A stretch of DNA of 64,000 nucleotides, taken from the NCBI RefSeq assembly GCF_900110415.1, contig NZ_FODR01000001.1:310001-374000 (forward strand). The letters run 5' to 3'. The DNA comes from Mucilaginibacter sp. OK283 (lineage in GTDB: Bacteria > Bacteroidota > Bacteroidia > Sphingobacteriales > Sphingobacteriaceae). The notes below the pieces were generated by a model that saw only the letters and a program-made list of their open reading frames with translations, did not search any database and was not told the DNA's origin. Of the stretch, positions 53,907 through 62,246 are shown one piece after another. How positions within the stretch are numbered: position 1 is the stretch's first letter; each line of letters begins with the position of its first letter. The translations under genes were made by a program, and so were the position numbers.

Positions 53907-55058
53907 CTACTGAAACGTATTCCCCATCTGGAACATCGGCAGGTACATAGCAATCATGATTACCCCCACCAGGAAACCCACTACGATGATAAAAAGAGGT
54001 TCCATGATACTGCTTAGGGAGGCTGTCTGGTATTCTACCTCCTCGCCGTACTGCTCGGCTATCTTGGCAAAAAAATAGTCGAGCTTGTTTGATTCTTCGC
54101 CAATCCTCACCAGCTGGATCATTTTGGAAGGGTATATTTTAAACTGCTGTAAGCTCTGGTGCAGCGATTTACCGTTCAGGATATCGTCTTCTACCTTTTG
54201 CAGGGAAGATTCAATGGGGTACCAGCCCACCATTTGCCTGCTTAAAGCAATGGCCCTCAACAACGGCACGTGCGAGCCCGTAAGTAACCGCATGGAATTG
54301 CAGAACCTGCCTAGGTATATCTTTTTAACCAGGTTGCCCGCTACAGGTACCCTCAATACCAAACCGGAAGAAATTTTACGATAACTCATCGTTTTACGCA
54401 CCCGGAAAAGGAAAACGACGATAGCGGTAATCAAGAGGAAGGCGGGCAGAAAATAGGTTTCCATTCCTTTGGATATCGTGATCACGAGTTCGGTGATCCA
54501 GGGCAGCTGCCCCCCGAAGCGTTTGAGCACATCGGCAAACATGGGTACCACCACCTTCAGCATAAAATACACCGCGCCAAATGACGAAAGCAGCACCATA
54601 CATGGATAGGAAAGCGTGGAAACTATTTTGCGCCTTTGTTTTATCCTGCCCTGGTAATATTTAGCCAGATCCTGCAGAACCATGGCCAGTTGGCCGGTTT
54701 CCTCGCCAATTTGAATACTGTATACCTCGTACAAGGAAAACTTACCCGATTTTTCAAGGGCTTTGGAAAGGGCTATGCCGTTATTCAATACGCTATCCTG
54801 TATGGCTGCAAACAATTTTTTGTCGCTTTCTTTTTCCTGTTCGGCGGTTACCAGTTCCAGGCTGGTTTTTAAATTGATGCCGGCCAACAGGAGCGAGCTT
54901 AGCTCCAGGTATAGGTATTCCTTTTTTTTATCGTTAAGTTCTTTGCTGCCAAAACTGATGTCCCTATTTAAAAACGCAATAATGCCGCCCTCGCCTTCCT
55001 GCTTTGCAGGTTTGGGCGCTTTCTTTTTTTCGTATTGGCTCAGATCAATTGCCGGCAT
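53907..55058 (-). CDS. gspF: GspF/PilC-type inner-membrane platform protein
   Basis: 383 residues from ATG 55058 (the TTG at 55073 is less likely). Duplicated T2SS-F domains: residues 60-185 (LELSSLLLAGINLKTSLELV, YSIQIGEETGQLAMVLQDLA) and 255-380 (CNSMRLLTGSHVPLLRAIALS, MIQLVRIGEESNKLDYFF). Three transmembrane stretches are seen at about 165-190, 215-235 and 355-380. It works with GspE in pseudopilus assembly. Its start overlaps the stop of the GspJ-like gene by 14 nt. It is the last gene of the right arm; a machine needs both arms, so they are probably one system. Confidence 0.92.
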   Translation of the reverse strand: MPAIDLSQYEKKKAPKPAKQEGEGGIIAFLNRDISFGSKELNDKKKEYLYLELSSLLLAGINLKTSLELVTAEQEKESDKKLFAAIQDSVLNNGIALSKALEKSGKFSLYEVYSIQIGEETGQLAMVLQDLAKYYQGRIKQRRKIVSTLSYPCMVLLSSFGAVYFMLKVVVPMFADVLKRFGGQLPWITELVITISKGMETYFLPAFLLITAIVVFLFRVRKTMSYRKISSGLVLRVPVAGNLVKKIYLGRFCNSMRLLTGSHVPLLRAIALSRQMVGWYPIESSLQKVEDDILNGKSLHQSLQQFKIYPSKMIQLVRIGEESNKLDYFFAKIAEQYGEEVEYQTASLSSIMEPLFIIVVGFLVGVIMIAMYLPMFQMGNTFQ

Positions 55059-55554
55059 GGGTATCCTGTTCAAAAAGGTTAGCAGAACTGTACAGTTTAT
55101 AATAGTGAAAGGTCATATTATCGTTGTGTAATACTAAATCAAGTTCCAGTTCGTCAACCCTGCTATTTAAAGCATCGGGCCCGGTTTCAACAGTGTGTTG
55201 TTCAAAAAGCATATTGGTACGGGTTGTTTTAAACTTAAAAGTGTCTGTTATGCCATTGGTACGCACAATATAATCACTATTAAGCACGTATCTTATACCG
55301 CCGTTATTATTCTTAAAAAACAAACCGGAATCGGTTTTTTCGATCAGCTCGGCGCGCCGGAAATCGCGGCTGAGCAAAAGATCGAGTTGTGCCAGATCAG
55401 CCGATTCCACGTTTTTGAGCACAAACGCATGGTATGAATTGTTTACAACCGCAAATGCCACATAAACGATAGCGATCAGTATCCCCGACACCAATAGTGC
55501 AATGGTTACTTCCATAATGGTAAAAGCCTTTAGTTTATGGTTTAACATTGTCAT
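55045..55554 (-). CDS. minor pseudopilin, GspJ-like
   Basis: 169 residues. Short leader and prepilin signal KLKA|FTIMEVTIALLVSGILIAI, Ala at -1 and Glu at +5. A beta-rich globular part follows (DLAQLDLLLSRDFRRAEL, IVRTNGITDTFKFKT), which fits GspJ/PulJ. It would join the tip complex of the pseudopilus with the GspI- and GspK-like proteins. It overlaps the GspI-like gene by 20 nt upstream and gspF by 14 nt downstream. Confidence 0.7.
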   Translation of the reverse strand: MTMLNHKLKAFTIMEVTIALLVSGILIAIVYVAFAVVNNSYHAFVLKNVESADLAQLDLLLSRDFRRAELIEKTDSGLFFKNNNGGIRYVLNSDYIVRTNGITDTFKFKTTRTNMLFEQHTVETGPDALNSRVDELELDLVLHNDNMTFHYYKLYSSANLFEQDTHAGN

Positions 55555-55912
55555 TATTGATCATTATTTCCGAAACCTTTGCTATCTCCTGTTGGTTTTC
55601 ATCATAAGCGGCCAAATGAAACTCGCTAAGGCCTGGTCCGCCTTCAAACGGTTTAACCACCGGTATAATCCTGAAGCCATCCTGGTTAAAGGCCTCTTGC
55701 GGCAATTGCCGCGATTGTTCTGCTTTAAGCAGGGTATTCCTGAGCACAGCCGTCGCCCGTATTTTTTTTGCGGATATTGCCTGTTGTGTTACATTGGCAA
55801 ATATCATCATGGCCATACCAAACACTACAACAATAATTACCAGGGCTATAACCACTTCTACAATGGTAGCAGCCTCCAGCATCCCGTTTTTTTTTATTTT
55901 GCCTCCAGCCAT
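55535..55912 (-). CDS. minor pseudopilin, GspI/GspH-like
   Basis: 125 residues. A longer leader (MAGGKIKKNGMLEA) and a prepilin signal A|ATIVEVVIALVIIVVVFGMAM with Glu at +5 and Ala at -1. The small C-terminal part (PLLKAEQSRQLPQEAFNQDGF in the reverse sense of the operon) has the size of GspI. It is adjacent to GspK- and GspJ-like genes and overlaps both by about 20 nt, the usual I-J-K tip cluster. Confidence 0.65.
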   Translation of the reverse strand: MAGGKIKKNGMLEAATIVEVVIALVIIVVVFGMAMMIFANVTQQAISAKKIRATAVLRNTLLKAEQSRQLPQEAFNQDGFRIIPVVKPFEGGPGLSEFHLAAYDENQQEIAKVSEIMINNDNVKP

Positions 55913-57159
55913 TGTAGTATTTTTTTTTCGGATGAGGCTACGGGAGTAAGGTCGCTGGTCAGGTAATATGCTGATAAAGCGGGGGCATCTATTTTTAGGT
56001 TTATGAGGTAGTTTTCATACCGGCTAAATGCCGTTTGGTACATAAATCGCGTGGTAAAAACGCTTCCTTTAACCGCAGCGTTGTCTTTGGTCGAAAGAAT
56101 ATGTTGCGCATAAATCTGGCCGTTCACCAGGGCCCCTTTGTCCAAACTGATGGTTGCCGGCAAGGCAGAAGCTTCTTTTTCGTAAGTGAATATGACACCA
56201 TTGATCTGAGCGTTTTGACCAATGTTAACTTGTGGCGGAAAACCAATCGTAGGCGACTTGTAACGCAGCAAGCCCAAACACGAAGGATACTCCAGGCGGC
56301 AATTTTTTTCGATACTTATAGAATCAGAAGCAAAGAGCTGGCAACTGCCATGGAAACCACTTTTAACAACGATGGCCTTTGCAAATACCAGCACATTATT
56401 CAATATCGCGGTACTATCTATAGTAAGCAGCGTATCTGCATACAGGATGATATTACCCGATAGTCTGGTGTTTTTTAGAGTATAAGGGCTGTTGCCCAGG
56501 TTAACAATATTGGCAGGGCGGCGAAATGAACCCGCCAGTGTGTCTACATGCCAGTTCTTACTGACTGTCCCCCCCGGATTATTAAACTGCTGTGCTAAAT
56601 TGTTTAGGCGAATGTCATTCAACGGGGGCAGGTTACGCTGACTGTCACGAATGTTGCCAATAACAAGCCTTTTATCGCCCTCATATGCTTTATTGTCCAC
56701 ATATGCTGCCTTTACGCCGGCCTTTGGCAGGTAAACGTTACCACTAATCGTTGTCTTTCCGCTTACCGAGACTGATCTGTCTTCGTCTATCAGGTATATA
56801 GCCGCCCATTTGGATGAATCGATCCCAAAAGCGGTCGAAAATACTTTAATTAGCGTGTCTTGCTGCTTAAATGCTTCCACAATGCCAATGTCATAAATAC
56901 CCCAGGGGATATTTTTAAGCCGTACGGAATCATCGCCATTGGTGAACAAATTCAATGTCTTCCCTTGTAAATAGGCTGGGTCTTTTGTCCGCAGCAGGAT
57001 ATGTATGCCTGACGAAAGGTTATCCTGTAGGCGGTCAAATCGCGACTTTACCAGGTATTGCCCCCTAAAAAAATAAGCTGCCAGCACAAGGGCAGAGCAG
57101 ATTAAGGCAATTACCAGGCTGATAATAATGACAATATAAAGCGCCGAGCCTTTAAGCAT
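55894..57159 (-). CDS. GspK-like large minor pseudopilin
   Basis: 421 residues from ATG 57159. It opens MLKG|SALYIVIIISLVIALICSALV, a prepilin-type hydrophobic helix without Glu at +5, as is usual for GspK, then a large exported domain of beta strands with many turns (GKTTISGNVYLPKAGVKAAY, LSGNIILYADTLLTIDSTA). The later part has a beta-helix appearance (SIEKNCRLEYPS, NAQINGVIF, GALVNGQIY). The K identity comes from position, size and the lacking Glu; the beta-helix body is unusual for GspK. It overlaps the MORN gene by 8 nt. Confidence 0.6.
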   Translation of the reverse strand: MLKGSALYIVIIISLVIALICSALVLAAYFFRGQYLVKSRFDRLQDNLSSGIHILLRTKDPAYLQGKTLNLFTNGDDSVRLKNIPWGIYDIGIVEAFKQQDTLIKVFSTAFGIDSSKWAAIYLIDEDRSVSVSGKTTISGNVYLPKAGVKAAYVDNKAYEGDKRLVIGNIRDSQRNLPPLNDIRLNNLAQQFNNPGGTVSKNWHVDTLAGSFRRPANIVNLGNSPYTLKNTRLSGNIILYADTLLTIDSTAILNNVLVFAKAIVVKSGFHGSCQLFASDSISIEKNCRLEYPSCLGLLRYKSPTIGFPPQVNIGQNAQINGVIFTYEKEASALPATISLDKGALVNGQIYAQHILSTKDNAAVKGSVFTTRFMYQTAFSRYENYLINLKIDAPALSAYYLTSDLTPVASSEKKILQWLEAK

Positions 57160-57748
57160 GACCCTTACCCGGCTTGGGCTTCTTTTTAAAAATATTGACT
57201 TTGTCAAAAAGCGAACGCGGCTTTCCTTCCAAAGCCTTGCCATTGTTATAATAGATTTTCCGTGAAGAATCGCGACTTTCGTGAAATACTACAGGACCAT
57301 CCAATTCGTTTTTGCGATATTCCCCGCTTTCTTTCAGGCTGCCATCCGGGTTAAAAAAACTAAAGATGCCCGAACGTATTCCATTGCGCCAGTTGACTAC
57401 TTGTATCAGGTTTCCGTGCTCATCCCAATCCTTCCAGGTTCCGTCCTTGAGGCCTTTTTTAAAGGTGCCTTGAGTTCGGTTGTTGTGGTTCAGGTATGTT
57501 TCGATGTAGGCGCCGTTTAATAAGCGGCCACTAAAGCCGCCCTGAAGGGTATGTACTTTGTTAGTTGCATACCAGTAATAAGTAAGCGTGCTTTGCACAT
57601 CCGGATTTGAATTAACAGGTATAATTTCTGCCAATATCGTACGGTCGGTATCCGTAATTCTTACCTTGTGCAAACCATAATCGGGTATTTTCTGCCCAAA
57701 TGAGTTGCAGTAAACAAAAATTAAAAAGGTTGTATAAATGAACTTCAT
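57152..57748 (-). CDS. exported MORN-repeat protein
   Basis: 198 residues with signal peptide FVYCNSFGQ. About four MORN_2-type repeats in the middle (GGFSGRLLNGAYIETY, GTFKKGLKDGTWKDWDEHGN, NWRNGIRSGIFSFFNPDGSL, GEYRKNELDGPVVFHESRDS), as in YwqK-like proteins, then a lysine-rich tail (FKKKPKPGKGHA). MORN repeats usually bind lipids or partner proteins; here it may be a periplasmic or outer-membrane part of the secretion machine. Tight overlap with its neighbours on both sides (1 nt and 8 nt) makes co-function likely. No such protein belongs to the standard type II set. Confidence 0.75.
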   Translation of the reverse strand: MKFIYTTFLIFVYCNSFGQKIPDYGLHKVRITDTDRTILAEIIPVNSNPDVQSTLTYYWYATNKVHTLQGGFSGRLLNGAYIETYLNHNNRTQGTFKKGLKDGTWKDWDEHGNLIQVVNWRNGIRSGIFSFFNPDGSLKESGEYRKNELDGPVVFHESRDSSRKIYYNNGKALEGKPRSLFDKVNIFKKKPKPGKGHA

Positions 57749-58251
57749 TAAATTGCAGGTTGGATATGAATATATTTGGTTTTGCCTCCGCTCTTAACTA
57801 ATACAGAATCTTTCATATTCCGAATCAGTTTGAATTGCCCTACTGTCTCTCCCTCACTCATCATCGCTTCTTTGCCGTTTACTTTCATAAAAGCAATCAG
57901 TTTTTTAGACCCTGGATTTTTTATATACCCGGAATATCGTATAATATCCCAGTTAAAAGACGGTACCATGTTCAACCTCGCAATTCCGGCGTTCGGCCGA
58001 TTCCTGGCCGGCAGTTTTACGGTGTCTTTCTTTACAACAATCCCAAAAGGATCGCGATAATTCAGCAAGAGGCGAGCCGTGTCTTTGGGCACCGCATAAT
58101 CATTAAAAACCTCTTTAGGTGCTACCGGTGGCACATAACTTTCATCATGACCGCCGCTGTATGCAATAACTATCCGGTAGATGATGATTCCCCACACCAG
58201 CAATACAACCACAATCAGTACATATGTTAGTGCCTTATTTTTTTTGACCAT
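57748..58251 (-). CDS. GspC / PilP-like inner-membrane protein
   Basis: 167 residues. A single N-terminal helix (ALTYVLIVVVLLVWGIIIYRIV), a proline-rich linker (SYVPPVAPKEVFNDYAVP) and a small periplasmic beta domain with DPFGIVVKKD and IRYSGYIKNPGSKKLIAFMKVNGKEAM…GETVGQFKLIRN, which is the pattern of the homology region of GspC/PilP that links the inner-membrane frame to the secretin. Position at the head of the minor-pseudopilin operon agrees. It shares one base with the MORN gene (TAATG). Confidence 0.65.
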   Translation of the reverse strand: MVKKNKALTYVLIVVVLLVWGIIIYRIVIAYSGGHDESYVPPVAPKEVFNDYAVPKDTARLLLNYRDPFGIVVKKDTVKLPARNRPNAGIARLNMVPSFNWDIIRYSGYIKNPGSKKLIAFMKVNGKEAMMSEGETVGQFKLIRNMKDSVLVKSGGKTKYIHIQPAI

Positions 58252-58262
58252 GACCCATTGGC

Positions 58263-59222
58263 TTAAAACAGTACAAAATTTCTAAGTGCACTGGCTTTCC
58301 CTTCCTTGCCCGAAGCGTTCAGCGCACTTACTTTCCAATATATCTTCTCGCCGGTAACGCCGAGATTAAAACTATAACCGGTAGAATTGACCGTAACTGG
58401 AAAACTATTACTATAAAGCGTGGTCGAATCGCTTTTAAATACATATAATCTGTAACCTGGTACTCCTGTGACTGAATTCCAACTTAGTTGCACGGGTAAG
58501 CTAACACTGCTTCCAGCCGCGGGCGACACCAGGCTAACCTGGGCAGGCAGCGGCAATTGGTAGGTTACATAATTGATAGCCGACCATTTGGATTGTTCGG
58601 TCTCGTTTTCTGCCCTTACCCGCCAGCCATAAACCTGATCCTTTGGAAAGGTAAAATTAACCTGGAGCCCAGGGACAACCTGGTTATAAACCAACGCATC
58701 TTCATTGGCAAAGTTATTTGTATCAATCTCTACCTGGTATTTCGTTGCGCCGTATAAACTGTTCCATTTAAAAAGGGCTGCATTTACGCTTGTTGACGTA
58801 TTATTGGACGGTGACGAAAGGGTGACGGTTTGATTGGTTAGCGATGATTGTTCAATAATAAAGCTTCTGGCGGGCGAATAAGCTGTCTGCGAGCTCCCGT
58901 TTTCTGCCCTTACCCGCCACTGATAGTTTCCCGGCTCAAGAGTCGAGGTGAATTTAATGTCCTTAACCAGTGTATCCAGAATCAGGCCGCCAATGGAATC
59001 AAAGCCGGGGGTAACTACCTGTAACCGGTAAGCCAATGCATCCTCCACGCCGTCCCACCAAAAATTTATAGTGTATTTGGTGCTCTGATACTGGTTTGCA
59101 GGTGCTTCAAGCGTCACTTGCCTTTTTGCAATCGAAGGTTCGATAAACTCTTTACAGGCCGAAAGCAATACGTTTGAGGCTAAAAAGGCGGGAAAAATAT
59201 AAAATAAGTGTTTAAGTTTCAT
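58263..59222 (-). CDS. lipoprotein with three fibronectin type III-like domains
   Basis: 319 residues with lipobox VLLSAC. Three tandem beta-sandwich repeats of about 95 residues: each has a P(A/S)N or SPAAG start, a W(D/N)(G/S)…Y(R/Q) strand and a closing WRVRAEN or WKVSALN strand (TYTINFWWDGVEDALAYRLQV, AALFKWNSLYGATKYQVEI, VQLSWNSVTGVPGYRLYVF). It starts the right arm and lies 11 nt before the GspC/PilP-like gene. A lipoprotein at this place could anchor or guide the secretin (pilotin role), or bind a surface ligand. Role inferred only from position. Confidence 0.75.
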   Translation of the reverse strand: MKLKHLFYIFPAFLASNVLLSACKEFIEPSIAKRQVTLEAPANQYQSTKYTINFWWDGVEDALAYRLQVVTPGFDSIGGLILDTLVKDIKFTSTLEPGNYQWRVRAENGSSQTAYSPARSFIIEQSSLTNQTVTLSSPSNNTSTSVNAALFKWNSLYGATKYQVEIDTNNFANEDALVYNQVVPGLQVNFTFPKDQVYGWRVRAENETEQSKWSAINYVTYQLPLPAQVSLVSPAAGSSVSLPVQLSWNSVTGVPGYRLYVFKSDSTTLYSNSFPVTVNSTGYSFNLGVTGEKIYWKVSALNASGKEGKASALRNFVLF

Positions 59223-59582
59223 TCCGCACTAATTTAGGAATAAGTCTGAATTATATAAAATAATATCTGGATAATAGAAAACTTCAAATAAAAAAGACAT
59301 TCCCTGTTGGATATCATTCTCATAATGCATTAAACCGGCAACGACTAACCAATTAGCATAAAAGCATTGAAAAGTAGGACTGTTAAGTTACTGTTGATTT
59401 TTTATGGATGCCGGGCAACTTTAACTGAAAGATTGTGCAAAAATAACTGTTAAGTGAATGGATAAACCAAATATTAAAAAATTGCAACCATAACACAAAT
59501 CAGACAAATAGTTAAAGCTGCTGTACAATAACTGCGCAGCACAGGCGGCATTAAACCGCGTAAATACCCGGTTCAAATATCA
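59223..59582. other. intergenic region upstream of the right secretion arm
   Basis: About 360 bp, AT-rich. I see no gene. It should contain the promoter of the minus-strand operon beginning at 59222, but no clear -7/-33 pair is found. Confidence 0.35.
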
Positions 59583-60824
59583 TTAAATACCTGCAGGCTT
59601 TTGCCAGAAATAAACTGGGTTACCTGTAGGGTATTTAACCGAACCGCTGGTTGCTTTCTTAACCTGGCGGCTGCTATAATTACCGGGGTAAAGATTAATG
59701 TACTCGTTAGTTGTTTTGCCTTCTTTATAGGTTTCCAAATCCCATTCACTTTTAACCGGGCATTGCAGCCAGTAAAGATTTTTAGACATATAATATCCAA
59801 GATAATAATCTTTGGTTTGCTTGTTTTGGTTATTCCAGTTGGCATCATCGTTTAAAACAAGATCATCGGTGCCGTTTTTAATGAGCATGGCCCTAACCTC
59901 TTCAATATTAAGTAAATTACCTTTGGTGTCGCTTACATAAGCATTAAAGGTAGGGTCCATCCATATCCATTTATTCAGCGTGTTTGACCATACTATAGTT
60001 ATCACATGGCAATCGTTATCGGCAGTATCCTTAGGCAGGCAGGTAACCATGCGGGCCTTAAAACCTTCGGCCTGGTAAGCATCCTTTAATATGGTGGCCA
60101 TCATACGGCAGTTAACACCGCGGTTCTCTTTCTTGCAAATCTCAATTAAATCTATTGCGTTTTTTGATGGTGGGTTATCGGAATTGCCGTCGTGCTTTAC
60201 CGCATTATGCACCCAATAAAGCAGATTTTTAAACTTACTGATCTCGTCCTTATTTCCGCTGATAGAATCTAAATTATACTTATTTTTAAAGTTAAGCAGT
60301 TCTGGTGCAGTTGCCGGCTGATAACTGAAAATGGGAAGTTTTCTATTTAACTCCTTACTATAAGCCCCTGATCTTTGTAGCACATAGGTCATGTCGCCGC
60401 GTTCGCGAAGGGTTTGAAGTGCGGCTTTAAAGCGCTTGTCTTCGTGCAGGCTTTCCAGATCGGTATCAACTTTGGTGTTCGAGTAATTGGCATAACCAAG
60501 GGCTACGCATTTTTCAAGTGCGGTAAGTGCTTCTTCTTTTTTGTCTTGTAAGTTTAAATAACAGGCCAGGTTGTAATACATGCCTGGGTTCCAGCCTTTA
60601 AAGTTTTGAACTATAGCAGGAGACGCGTGTTCATATTTATTTATCCATTCGGCGCATAAGTTGCCGGCTACAATATATTCTTTCTTGTCGGTTGCGGCAC
60701 GGCGTTCATTTTCAAGTTTGGTAGTGTAGTTTTTAAATTCAGTAACTTCTGCCGATGATTGTTGCTGTGCGTGGGCAAAAAGAGTAGTGGCAACCAGGAG
60801 TACGGATAATAATAGTTGTTTCAT
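59583..60824 (-). CDS. secreted transglutaminase-like protein with TPR-like N-terminus
   Basis: 413 residues with signal peptide ending LFAHAQ. Residues 30-150 are helical and TPR-like (YNLACYLNLQDKKEEALTALEKC). Residues 200-320 are a transglutaminase core with the catalytic cysteine in NRGVNCRMMATILKDAYQA, histidine in DNDCHVITIVWSN and aspartate in WIWMDPTFNAYV, so the triad is complete. Bacterial proteins of this kind are mostly cysteine peptidases or linkers, exported here. Monocistronic; the neighbours run in other directions. Substrate unknown. Confidence 0.85.
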   Translation of the reverse strand: MKQLLLSVLLVATTLFAHAQQQSSAEVTEFKNYTTKLENERRAATDKKEYIVAGNLCAEWINKYEHASPAIVQNFKGWNPGMYYNLACYLNLQDKKEEALTALEKCVALGYANYSNTKVDTDLESLHEDKRFKAALQTLRERGDMTYVLQRSGAYSKELNRKLPIFSYQPATAPELLNFKNKYNLDSISGNKDEISKFKNLLYWVHNAVKHDGNSDNPPSKNAIDLIEICKKENRGVNCRMMATILKDAYQAEGFKARMVTCLPKDTADNDCHVITIVWSNTLNKWIWMDPTFNAYVSDTKGNLLNIEEVRAMLIKNGTDDLVLNDDANWNNQNKQTKDYYLGYYMSKNLYWLQCPVKSEWDLETYKEGKTTNEYINLYPGNYSSRQVKKATSGSVKYPTGNPVYFWQKPAGI

Positions 60825-61057
60825 AACGCAGGTTTTTTACAAGATGCTCTATCCGGATAAAACGTTGCAGCAATTTAAAAATACTTTTAATGTGCCGAAA
60901 ACAATATTCTGTATTAGTTTATCTGCTATGCTCTATTTAAGGGATATCGCGAAGATGCTTTTGCGGTCACTTAAACGCTACTTCTTTGGTCATCACCACC
61001 ACCTGTCGGTTTCTGCCAATGCTTTTCATCTGGGATATGATAATCCTTCGAAATCGT

Positions 61058-61065
61058 TATATTTG
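61058..61065 (+). promoter_or_regulatory. possible -7 box for the SprT-like gene
   Basis: TATATTTG fits the Bacteroidota TAnnTTTG box and lies 15 nt before the TTG start, leaving a very short leader. No -33 TTTG is found at the proper distance, so this is tentative. Confidence 0.3.
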
Positions 61066-61079
61066 TGTTGAGGTAAAAA

Positions 61080-61691
61080 TTGGATAAAGTAAAAGTTTTA
61101 GAAAGGTATCTTCCGCCCGATGCTGCCCCGCTCATTGGCCGCTGGATTGACTACTTTAAATGCGAGTTTAAAATTTCGCGCAACCGCGGTACCAAATTTG
61201 GCGATTACCGTTCGCCTTATGCAGGGAAAGGTCACCGCATCTCGGTTAATTACGATCTTAACCCGTACGCTTTTTTGGTTACCACCGTACATGAGTTTGC
61301 CCATCTGCATACCTGGAATGAGCATAAGCAAAAAGCCCGGCCACATGGTACCGAGTGGAAAAGTAATTTTAAACGGATGATGCAGCCTTTTTTTGAAAAG
61401 GACATTTTTCCGCCCGATGTTAAACACGCCATTGTGAGTTACCTGGATAACCCGGCGGCTTCAAGCTGTTCGGATTTGAACCTGTACCGTTCCCTGCGCA
61501 AATATGATGCACCAAAAGAAGCGATGCTGACAGTTGAAAAAGTTCCGTTTAAAGCTTTATTCAAAATAAAAGGCAATCGCATTTTCAGAAAGGAAGAGCA
61601 GTTACGCAAGCGGTTTAAATGCGTTGAGCTAAAAACCAAGCGGGTGTATTTGTTTAGCCCGGTGGCCGAGGTGGAATTGGTGGAGGAATAA
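61080..61691 (+). CDS. SprT-like zinc metalloprotein
   Basis: 203 residues. Zinc motif HEFAHLHTWNEH (HExxH with a further histidine), preceded by NYDLNPYAFLVTTV, as in SprT/Spartan-like peptidase domains; a later PHGTEWKSNFKRM has the typical H…W. It would be a cytoplasmic protease or zinc protein of unknown substrate. No ATG suits the start; TTG at 61080 is preceded by GAGGT at 61070-61074, one of the few Shine-Dalgarno-like sequences in this window, which supports it. A strong inverted repeat follows the stop. Confidence 0.85.
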   Translation: MDKVKVLERYLPPDAAPLIGRWIDYFKCEFKISRNRGTKFGDYRSPYAGKGHRISVNYDLNPYAFLVTTVHEFAHLHTWNEHKQKARPHGTEWKSNFKRMMQPFFEKDIFPPDVKHAIVSYLDNPAASSCSDLNLYRSLRKYDAPKEAMLTVEKVPFKALFKIKGNRIFRKEEQLRKRFKCVELKTKRVYLFSPVAEVELVEE

Positions 61692-61699
61692 AAGAAAAA

Positions 61700-61746
61700 G
61701 GTATTATTAATGCTACCCATTTTTTTGAGACAGCATTAATAATACC
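61700..61746. terminator. 15-bp inverted repeat, bidirectional terminator candidate
   Basis: GGTATTATTAATGCT (61700-61714) pairs perfectly with AGCATTAATAATACC (61732-61746) with a 17-nt loop that contains T7. It lies between convergent genes; T tails after the stem are weak. Confidence 0.6.
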
Positions 61747-61768
61747 CCTGTATTAGAACTTCCTTGTA

Positions 61769-62143
61769 TTATTTACTTCCACTCCAGCCGTCGCTCCAGC
61801 CTGTACCGCCAGCAGCTTTTGAACTTTTTACCAGTTCATCATATTTTAGCTTTTGTGCAGGGGTTAAAACGGCCTTGATTTTTTTTATTGTTGCCGTACG
61901 TAGCGGCTCAATAGCAACCAGCATCTTGGTGTTATCACCTTTCGTTTCAGTTTTAATTTTGTCAAACTTTGCCGACGATTCGGTATAGATAGCAGCAACT
62001 TTTTTGCATTGCGGATCAGTAAGTTTTAACTTTTTTTGCAGTTCCATCGCCTTTTCTTCCGGCTTACTGCCGGCTGCAGTTTGGGCGAAGCTTGCTGTTG
62101 TTAATCCAATAAACAGGCAGCATAATAAAAGTAATTTTTTCAT
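61769..62143 (-). CDS. small exported Spy/CpxP-like protein
   Basis: 124 residues with signal peptide ending TTASFAQ. The body is helical with KAMELQKKLKLTDPQCKKVAAIY and a second element KKIKAVLTPAQKLKYDEL; the two LT.xQ-like elements (LTDPQ, LTPAQ) match the LTxxQ motifs of Spy/CpxP periplasmic chaperone-like proteins. A Gly/Ser-rich tail follows. It may respond to envelope stress or metals. Monocistronic; its 3' end meets the SprT-like gene. Confidence 0.75.
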   Translation of the reverse strand: MKKLLLLCCLFIGLTTASFAQTAAGSKPEEKAMELQKKLKLTDPQCKKVAAIYTESSAKFDKIKTETKGDNTKMLVAIEPLRTATIKKIKAVLTPAQKLKYDELVKSSKAAGGTGWSDGWSGSK

Positions 62144-62246
62144 CTTTTAGGTTTGATTAAAATTGTTCGTTATTTTATTTAAATGTAGTTGGTTTTATTC
62201 AAAAACAGGTAAACTGCCAACACATTTTATAAAACAAACTTACAGC

